Position numbers and translations under genes: made by a program. Positions 5,674 to 10,708 of a DNA stretch of 10,708 bases are shown one piece after another. This stretch comes from JAAYCI01 sp031548875. Lineage in GTDB: Bacteria > Bacillota > Clostridia > Oscillospirales > Ruminococcaceae. Position 1 is the first letter of the stretch. The number at the start of each line of letters is the position of its first letter. The stretch lies in the NCBI GenBank assembly GCA_031548875.1, contig JAVBQQ010000050.1:1-10708 (forward strand), written 5' to 3'. The notes under the pieces were generated by a model. The model saw nothing but the letters and a program-made list of their open reading frames with translations, had not been told where the DNA came from and did not search any database.

Positions 5674-6139
5674 GGGTGCGGGGCTGCACATTGTGTTGGT
5701 GGAGCCTCAGATACCCCAGAACACCGGCAACGTGGCCCGCACCTGCGCCTGCACGGGCGCCCGGCTGCACCTGGTGGAGCCGCTTGGCTATGAGATCACG
5801 GACGCCAAGCTGAAGCGCGCGGGGCTGGACTACTGGGACAAGCTGGACATTGCGCGCTACCCCGGTGTGGACGCCTTTTTGGCCGCGAACGAGGGACCGT
5901 TTTTCCTGTTCACCACGAAGGCCGGGCGGCTGTACACCGAGGCGGCGTACCCGCGCGGGGCGTATCTTGTGTTTGGCCGCGAGGACGCCGGCCTGCCAAG
6001 CGTGCTGCTGGAGCGCTTTGCCGACAGGCAGGTGCGCCTGCCCATGCGGGGGGCGCTGCGCAGCTTGAACCTGTCCAACACGGTGGCCGTAGGGGTGTAC
6101 GAGGCGCTGCGTCAGCAGGGGTTTGCGGGGCTGGAGTGA
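5660..6139 (+). CDS. trmL: tRNA (cytidine(34)-2'-O)-methyltransferase TrmL
   Basis: This 159-residue SPOUT-class enzyme uses S-adenosylmethionine to methylate the ribose of the wobble base (C34 or cmnm5U34) of tRNA-Leu isoacceptors in E. coli. All three knot motifs are visible: VEPQIPQNTGNVARTC (14-29), LVFGREDAGLP (103-113) and LRSLNLSNTVAVGVYEALRQ (133-152). The length matches YibK/TrmL, which are minimal proteins without an extra RNA-binding domain. ATG 5660 puts the family start (LHIVLVEP) ten residues in. A GAGG lies only three bases upstream, which is close, so translation may rely on coupling to the overlapping lipoprotein gene. An in-frame ATG at 5648 would add four residues. Confidence 0.92.
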   Translation: MKTSEGAGLHIVLVEPQIPQNTGNVARTCACTGARLHLVEPLGYEITDAKLKRAGLDYWDKLDIARYPGVDAFLAANEGPFFLFTTKAGRLYTEAAYPRGAYLVFGREDAGLPSVLLERFADRQVRLPMRGALRSLNLSNTVAVGVYEALRQQGFAGLE

Positions 6140-6244
6140 GGCGTGTGTTTTACCAGTTCGAACCAAGTTTTCTGACCAATACAAGCGGCGGAACACCACC
6201 CACTCGCATTGGGCAGGAAGGCTGGATTGATTCAAGACCGACGG

Positions 6245-6263
6245 CAGGCCAAACCTTGGCCTG
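6245..6263 (+). other. Perfect hairpin directly before the ddl ribosome binding site
   Basis: CAGGCCAA (6245-6252) and TTGGCCTG (6256-6263) form a perfect 8-bp stem with an ACC loop. The ribosome site AGAGGAAGGA (6266-6275) starts three bases later. The rest of the 142-base gap between trmL and ddl shows no convincing promoter and no T-box or known riboswitch motif. The hairpin may affect translation or message stability; that is inference. Confidence 0.45.
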
Positions 6264-6281
6264 GGAGAGGAAGGATATTCC

Positions 6282-7355
6282 ATGGCGAAAACACGAGTGG
6301 CCCTTATTTTTGGCGGGGCGTCCAGCGAGCACGAGATCTCCTGCGTGAGCGCGGCAGCCATTGCCGGCCATCTGGACCCCGATAAATACGAGGTGTATAA
6401 GCTGGGCATCACGAAGCGGGGACGGTGGATGCTGTACCCCGGGGGCGTCGAGGGCATGTGCGACGCCGTGTGGCACGAGAACCCGGACAACACGCCGGCC
6501 TTCATCTCGCCCGACAGCACCACCCACGGCATCGTGACGAATCACGAAGGGAAATTCGATGTCATAAAAATAGACGTTGCCGTGCCTGTGCTGCACGGGC
6601 GAAACGGCGAGGACGGCACCATACAGGGGCTGCTGGAGCTGGCGGATATCCCCTATGTGGGCTGCGGGGTACTGGCCAGCGCCGCCTGTATGGACAAGGC
6701 GTTCGCCAACCTGGCCTTCGACATGGCGGGCATTCCCCACACGCCCTGGCTGGCGGCAGACAGGCGTGATATCGATGATTTTGACGCACTATTGTTCCGC
6801 CTAAGCGAGAGGATGACCTTCCCCCTGTTCGTGAAGCCGGCGGTGGGCGGCAGCAGCATCGGCATATCCAAGGTGAAAAACCCCGCGGACCTGCGCGCTG
6901 CCGTACAGCTGGCCAGCGCGCACGACAACAAGATCGTGTTCGAGCAGGCGGTGGTTGGCCAGGAGGTGGAGTGCGCCGTGCTGGGCAACCACGACCCCAT
7001 CGCCACGCTGCCGGGGGAGATCGTTTCTTGCAACGAAATATACGACTACGAGGCGAAGTACCAGAGCGGTGACGCGAGCGAGCTGCGCCTGCCCGCCCCG
7101 CTGGCCGAGGAAAAACTGAAGGAGATACGCGCACTGGCGCTGCGGGCGTACAAGGCCATGGGCTGCGAGGGCCTGGCGCGGGTGGATTTCTTTGTGGAGG
7201 AGGGCACTGGCCGTGTGCTGCTGAACGAGGTGAACACGATGCCCGGCTTTACGGCCATCAGCATGTACCCAAAGCTGTGGGAGATGACCGGGCTGTCCTT
7301 TGCCAACCTGTGCGACAGGCTGGTGGCGCTGGCGCTGGAGAGGGCCGAAGGGTGA
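6282..7355 (+). CDS. ddl: D-alanine--D-alanine ligase
   Basis: This 357-residue ATP-grasp enzyme joins two D-alanines in the cytoplasm to make the terminal dipeptide of the peptidoglycan precursor. The N-terminal domain has LIFGGASSEHEIS (catalytic Glu16); ATP-grasp motifs include FPLFVKPAVGGSSIGISKV (180-198) and the metal-binding RVLLNEVNTMPGFTAIS (311-327, Glu316 and Asn318). The omega loop reads YDYEAKY, with Lys259-Tyr260 matching E. coli DdlB Lys215-Tyr216. This indicates D-Ala-D-Ala rather than the D-Ala-D-Lac specificity of VanA-type ligases, so the sequence gives no hint of vancomycin resistance. ATG has AAGGA six bases upstream. Length is usual for the family. murI lies downstream on the same strand, so both D-amino-acid steps of wall synthesis are probably co-expressed. 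Confidence 0.96.
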   Translation: MAKTRVALIFGGASSEHEISCVSAAAIAGHLDPDKYEVYKLGITKRGRWMLYPGGVEGMCDAVWHENPDNTPAFISPDSTTHGIVTNHEGKFDVIKIDVAVPVLHGRNGEDGTIQGLLELADIPYVGCGVLASAACMDKAFANLAFDMAGIPHTPWLAADRRDIDDFDALLFRLSERMTFPLFVKPAVGGSSIGISKVKNPADLRAAVQLASAHDNKIVFEQAVVGQEVECAVLGNHDPIATLPGEIVSCNEIYDYEAKYQSGDASELRLPAPLAEEKLKEIRALALRAYKAMGCEGLARVDFFVEEGTGRVLLNEVNTMPGFTAISMYPKLWEMTGLSFANLCDRLVALALERAEG

Positions 7356-7386
7356 GCCGGGGTGGAAATGCGGCGGCAGAAGCCCG

Positions 7387-7442
7387 GCAAACTGGCCCCG
7401 AGGGACGGTTTGGGGCCGACCGCGCTGAAACCAACAGTTTGC
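7387..7442 (+). other. Structured segment between ddl and the conserved part of murI
   Basis: GCAAACTG (7387-7394) and CAGTTTGC (7435-7442) form a perfect 8-bp inverted repeat. Inside it, GCCCC (7395-7399) pairs with GGGGC (7412-7416), stacked directly on the outer stem. The 3' arm ends 12 bases before the murI ATG at 7454. The segment has lower third-position GC than murI, as expected for non-coding RNA. It could control murI translation; no known riboswitch is recognised. Confidence 0.45.
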
Positions 7443-7453
7443 AGCATGGTGGG

Positions 7454-8314
7454 ATGGTCGGCGCGGGCCCGATCGGCGTGTTCGATTCCGGCCTGGGCGG
7501 CCTTACCTGCGTGCGGGAGCTGCGGCGTGCGCTGCCCGGCGAGGACATCATCTATTTCGGCGACACCGGCCGCGTGCCCTACGGCACCCGCGGGCGGGAC
7601 ACCATCCTTGCCTATGCGAAGCAGGACATTGCTTTTTTGCTGAGCCGGGAGGTGAAGAGCATCGTGGCCGCCTGCGGCACGGTGAGCAGCACCTTCTCGC
7701 CCGAAGAGGCCGCCCGCCTGCCGGTGGACTATGCCGGCGTGGTGGAGCCCACAGCTGCGGCTGCGGCCGCCGTCACGCGGAACGGCCGGGTGGGGGTGAT
7801 CGGCACCGAGGTGACAGTGGGCTCGAACAGCTACCAGAAACGCTTGCGGGAGATAGACGCGGGTATTGAATGTTTCGCGTGCGCCTGCCCGCTGTTCGTG
7901 CCACTGGTGGAGAACGGCCACTTTACATCCGACGACGAGATGGCGCGCCTGGCGGCCGAGGAGTACCTGGGGCCCATCCGTGACGCCGGGGTGGACACGG
8001 TGATTCTAGGCTGTACCCATTACCCGCTATTGGCCGGCGTGCTGGGGGCGTATTTTGGCCCGGGCGTGGCGCTGGTGGATTCGGGACGGGAGGCGGCGCT
8101 GGCGCTGGCGGGGCGCCTGGAAGAACAGGGGAGGCTGCAGCCCCGCCAGGGCGGGGGCAGGGCGGAGTACTTCGTGAGCGACGACCCCGCGCGCTTCGAC
8201 AAGCTGGCCCGCATCTTCCTGGGCGAAGAGGAAACAGGCGGCGCCCGGCGCATCAATATCGAATCGTACAAGCTGGACTGGATACTGAAGGGCTGGAAGC
8301 CCGGCGTAGAGTAA
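7454..8314 (+). CDS. murI: Glutamate racemase
   Basis: This cofactor-independent enzyme converts L- to D-glutamate for the second position of the peptidoglycan stem peptide. From ATG 7454 it has 286 residues, near the usual 255-275. The marks are IGVFDSGLGGLT (Asp11), YFGDTGRVPYG (34-44), the first catalytic Cys74 in VAACGTVSS, and the second Cys187 with His189 in LGCTHYPLL. The Cys74 motif is CGT instead of the common CNT. The start is uncertain. GTG 7352 overlaps the ddl stop (GTGA) and has GGAGAGGG seven bases upstream, which would add 34 residues. However, those codons have third-position GC of 20/34 against 30/34 in the first 34 codons from 7454, and the added protein resembles nothing in the family. 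ATG 7454 in turn has only a GGTGGG touching it. I prefer 7454. Confidence 0.92.
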   Translation: MVGAGPIGVFDSGLGGLTCVRELRRALPGEDIIYFGDTGRVPYGTRGRDTILAYAKQDIAFLLSREVKSIVAACGTVSSTFSPEEAARLPVDYAGVVEPTAAAAAAVTRNGRVGVIGTEVTVGSNSYQKRLREIDAGIECFACACPLFVPLVENGHFTSDDEMARLAAEEYLGPIRDAGVDTVILGCTHYPLLAGVLGAYFGPGVALVDSGREAALALAGRLEEQGRLQPRQGGGRAEYFVSDDPARFDKLARIFLGEEETGGARRINIESYKLDWILKGWKPGVE

Positions 8315-8368
8315 TGCACCTGTAGGCGCGACGCCATCCACGAGAGGAAACGAGAGGACACACAAACC

Positions 8369-8797
8369 ATGAAGGACAATTACCTCATCAATATACAGGG
8401 CGAGATGGAACAGGACGGCGAGCTGGACACCGTGAACCTGATGACCCGCGGCAGCTTTTTGCAGAAAAACGGCAACTATTTCATCAGTTATGCCGAGAGC
8501 GAGGCCACCGGCTACGAGGGCAACGTGACCACCGTGAAGGTGGAGAGCGGCGACAAGGTGAGCATGCTGCGCTTTGGCAGCATGCCCAGCGAGCTTGTCA
8601 TCGAGCGGGGCAAACGCCACGTATGCCACTATGACAACGGCGTGGGCGTGATGAACCTGGGCGTGGCGGCGGACGAGATAGACAACCAATTGACCGATGC
8701 CGGCGGCGACATCACCTTCAGCTATACGTTGGACTCGGGAGAGGTGCAGATATCGCGCAACAAGGTGCATATATCTGTGCAGGAGGCGCATGGATGA
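8369..8797 (+). CDS. DUF1934 family protein (YwiB-like)
   Basis: This 142-residue small cytoplasmic protein belongs to the DUF1934 (YwiB) family, a calycin-like beta-barrel of unknown function. Supporting features are the family pattern YFISYAESEATGYEGNVTT (37-55), VKVESGDKVSMLRFGS, the middle NGVGVMNLGVAAD (90-102) and the C-terminal strand block FSYTLDSGEVQISRNKVHI (117-135). No signal peptide or membrane segment is seen. ATG has GAGAGGA ten bases upstream. The stop overlaps the argS start in ATGA; in Bacillus subtilis ywiB is likewise next to argS, so the link is conserved across Firmicutes and hints at a role near translation, though none is established as far as I know. murI ends 54 bases upstream with no visible terminator. 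Confidence 0.9.
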   Translation: MKDNYLINIQGEMEQDGELDTVNLMTRGSFLQKNGNYFISYAESEATGYEGNVTTVKVESGDKVSMLRFGSMPSELVIERGKRHVCHYDNGVGVMNLGVAADEIDNQLTDAGGDITFSYTLDSGEVQISRNKVHISVQEAHG

Positions 8798-10581
8798 GCG
8801 GGGGGTTCACGTTTGTATTCAAGGGAGAGAAGGGCGAAAAGAAGTTGATGGAAAAAATGCGCAAGACCTATGACCGGATGGACATGCTGGAAAACGCGCG
8901 GGACGAGGCCCGCGCCTGCCTGCAGCAGGCGGCGGAGCGGGCGATAAAAAAGGCTGAATTGCCAAAGCCCAACACTGAGGACGGGAAGCTGCCTGATTTT
9001 GTGGTGGAGGTGCCGGGAGATGCGTCGCACGGGGACCTTGCGGCCAACCTGGCGCTGGTGTCGGCCAAGGCGTTTGGCCTGCCGCCCCGCAAGATTGCCG
9101 AGGCTATCGCGGCACAGGCGGACACGCGCGGCATGTTCAAAAAGGTGGAGGTGGCCGGGCCCGGATTCCTGAATCTTTTTTACGACGACGCATTTTTCGG
9201 TTCTATCGTGATCTGCGCCTGCGTGACGGGCGAGGATTACGGCAGGACGAATGTGGGCGGGGGCGAAAAGGTGAACGTGGAGTTCGTGTCGGCCAACCCC
9301 ACCGGCCCCATGCACCTGGGTAACGCCCGCGGCGGCGCCTTGGGCGATTGCCTGGCCGAGGCGTTGGCCTGGGCGGGGTACGACGTGAGCCGCGAGTTCT
9401 ACATCAACGACGCGGGCAATCAGATCGCGAAGTTTGGCCTGAGCCTGGCGGTGCGCTACCTGCAGATCGTGCGCGGGGAGGAGAACGTGCCCTTCCCCGA
9501 GGACGGCTACCAGGGCGACGATATCCGTGAGCGGGCGGGTGAGTTCTATGACATCCACGGCGACGCCTTTGCCGGAAAACCGCAGGAGGAGCTGGAGCGG
9601 GCGCTCATCGACTATGCGTTGCCCCGCAACATAAGCGACATAAAAGAGCACCTTGCCAGATATCGCATCGGCTACGACGTGTGGTTCAGCGAGAGCGCGC
9701 TACACCAAAGCGGCGCGGTGGACGCCGTGGTACAAAAGCTGGCCGAAAAGGGCGCTACCTACGAGAAGGACGGCGCCGTTTGGTACAAGGCCACCGAGCA
9801 CGGCGGCGACAAGGACGAGGTGCTGGTGCGGGCCAACGGCGTGCCCACCTACTTTGCGGCCGACATCGCCTACCATGCCGACAAGTTCGAGCGTGGCTTC
9901 GCCAGGGCCATCGACGTGTGGGGTGCGGACCATCACGGCCACGTGGCCCGCATGAAGGGCGCGCTGGACGCGCTGGGGCTGGACGGGTCGCGCCTGGACA
10001 TCGTATTGATGCAGTTTGTGCGTCTTGTGCGCGACGGGGAGCCGGTGCGCATGAGCAAGCGAACCGGAAAAGCCATCACGCTCACCGACCTTTTGGAAGA
10101 GGTGCCGGTGGATTCGGCCCGCTTCTTCTTCAACATGCGCGAGCCGGGCAGCCAGATCGAGTTCGACCTGGGGCTTGCCGTGGCCGAGGACAGCGACAAC
10201 CCGGTGTACTATGTACAGTATGCCCACGCGCGCATCTGTTCCATCCTGCGCACGCTGGAGGGGGAGGGCATCACGCTGGACATGCCACGGGCGTTCGGCT
10301 GCGCAAACTTCCCGGTGGCGGACGAGGAGCGCGCGCTCATCCGGCGCATTGCCGCCTTCCCGGGCGAGGTGGCCGCCGCGGCCAAAGGATACGACTCGGC
10401 GCGCATCACCCGCTATCTCATCGAGGTGGCGACGGCCTTCCACAAGTTTTACACCAACTGCCGGCTGAAGGGCGAGGAAGAGATGCTGCAGCAGGCGCGG
10501 CTGGCGCTGTGCATGGCCACAAAGCACGTGATACATAACGGGCTGGGCATGTTGAAGGTGGATGTGCCCGAACGCATGTGA
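8794..10581 (+). CDS. argS: Arginine--tRNA ligase (class I)
   Basis: This cytoplasmic enzyme charges tRNA-Arg with arginine using ATP. Domains: ArgRS N-terminal additional domain (about 35-125), including ASHGDLAANLAL; catalytic Rossmann core with the HIGH signature as HLGN (174-177, in ANPTGPMHLGNARGG); the KMSK-type loop VRMSKRTGKAITL (418-430); and a C-terminal DALR anticodon-binding domain (about 470-595) ending in GLGMLKVDVPERM. At 595 residues it is about 30-40 longer than typical. The excess is a Lys-rich N-terminus (MSGGFTFVFKGEKGEKK) before the first conserved helix. ATG 8794 has a perfect AGGAGG seven bases upstream and overlaps the DUF1934 stop (ATGA), so I keep it. Internal starts at Met19, Met22, Met29 or Met31 would give a normal length but lack so good a ribosome site. 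Confidence 0.95.
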   Translation: MSGGFTFVFKGEKGEKKLMEKMRKTYDRMDMLENARDEARACLQQAAERAIKKAELPKPNTEDGKLPDFVVEVPGDASHGDLAANLALVSAKAFGLPPRKIAEAIAAQADTRGMFKKVEVAGPGFLNLFYDDAFFGSIVICACVTGEDYGRTNVGGGEKVNVEFVSANPTGPMHLGNARGGALGDCLAEALAWAGYDVSREFYINDAGNQIAKFGLSLAVRYLQIVRGEENVPFPEDGYQGDDIRERAGEFYDIHGDAFAGKPQEELERALIDYALPRNISDIKEHLARYRIGYDVWFSESALHQSGAVDAVVQKLAEKGATYEKDGAVWYKATEHGGDKDEVLVRANGVPTYFAADIAYHADKFERGFARAIDVWGADHHGHVARMKGALDALGLDGSRLDIVLMQFVRLVRDGEPVRMSKRTGKAITLTDLLEEVPVDSARFFFNMREPGSQIEFDLGLAVAEDSDNPVYYVQYAHARICSILRTLEGEGITLDMPRAFGCANFPVADEERALIRRIAAFPGEVAAAAKGYDSARITRYLIEVATAFHKFYTNCRLKGEEEMLQQARLALCMATKHVIHNGLGMLKVDVPERM

Positions 10582-10612
10582 GGCGGGAGGCTGGCATACT
10601 GCTAGGCCCGCC
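10582..10612 (+). terminator. Stable hairpin directly after argS, possible terminator
   Basis: GGCGGG (10582-10587) pairs with CCCGCC (10607-10612). Inside, CTGGCA (10591-10596) pairs with TGCTAG (10600-10605, one G-T pair) around a TAC loop. A T run comes only ten bases later (10623-10626), so it is not a textbook intrinsic terminator and may instead protect the 3' end. A second weak stem CGTTT/AAACG lies at 10627-10642. Nothing else is seen up to the window end. Confidence 0.4.
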
Positions 10613-10708
10613 GCTCTCCCCGTTTTCGTTTGTTGTTAAACGGAAGCGCGCGGAGGGTTTTGCCTTTCCGGGGGTGGGTCTGGCGACGGTGGGCGCTCGA
10701 ATATGTGA

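Noticed and set aside
6156..6163. GTTCGAAC, resembling a tRNA T loop, after trmL
   Set aside because: The flanking bases do not form a 5-bp T stem, and no acceptor or anticodon arm is found on either strand. It is only a palindrome.
6140..6281. Possible T-box or riboswitch leader for ddl
   Set aside because: No T-box GGGTGGNACC motif and no recognisable aptamer are present; only a simple hairpin is seen.
5450..6532. Long minus-strand reading frame of 360 codons spanning the lipoprotein, trmL and the ddl start
   Set aside because: It is antisense to three well-supported genes. Its His/Arg/Pro/Gly-rich product matches no family, as expected for the shadow frame of GC-rich coding DNA. The same applies to antisense frames at 1682-2455, 4076-4993, 7046-7921, 8722-9651 and 9700-10536.

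Overview
The window is a GC-rich piece of a Gram-positive genome, most likely a Clostridia gut commensal of the Oscillospiraceae/Ruminococcaceae type. This rests on protein flavour, the DUF1934-argS pairing also known from Bacillus (ywiB-argS), AGGAGG-type ribosome sites and tightly overlapping genes. The species cannot be fixed from sequence alone.

Bases 1 to about 589 look like the right-hand end of an integrated mobile element. They hold the C-terminus of a tyrosine recombinase, a complete tRNA-Ser(CGA) on the minus strand, a pair of 10-bp direct repeats that could be integrase arm sites, and an AT-rich stretch. At 582-621 there is what reads as the 5' half of a second, different tRNA-Ser(CGA), cut off exactly at the anticodon loop. 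A good minus-strand promoter at 707-735 points at this half-gene. The simplest reading is that the element inserted into the anticodon loop of the host tRNA-Ser(CGA), broke it, and carries its own intact tRNA-Ser(CGA), downstream of the captured host promoter. This is the most unusual thing in the window.

Bases 768-4038 hold a membrane-anchored glycerophosphodiester phosphodiesterase (minus strand), divergent from a two-component system: an OmpR/PhoB-type response regulator and a sensor kinase with a TTG start. The two divergent promoters appear to overlap almost completely. A strong terminator follows the kinase.

Bases 4084-10581 are housekeeping genes, all on the plus strand. A first run with overlapping ends holds a pyridoxamine-kinase-like enzyme, a small lipoprotein of unknown function and the tRNA methyltransferase TrmL. 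Then come D-Ala-D-Ala ligase (ddl) and glutamate racemase (murI), which supply the D-amino acids of peptidoglycan, and a DUF1934 protein overlapping arginyl-tRNA synthetase (argS). A folded segment of about 100 bp separates ddl from the conserved part of murI and makes the murI start uncertain. Apart from the element boundary, gene content is ordinary core genome.
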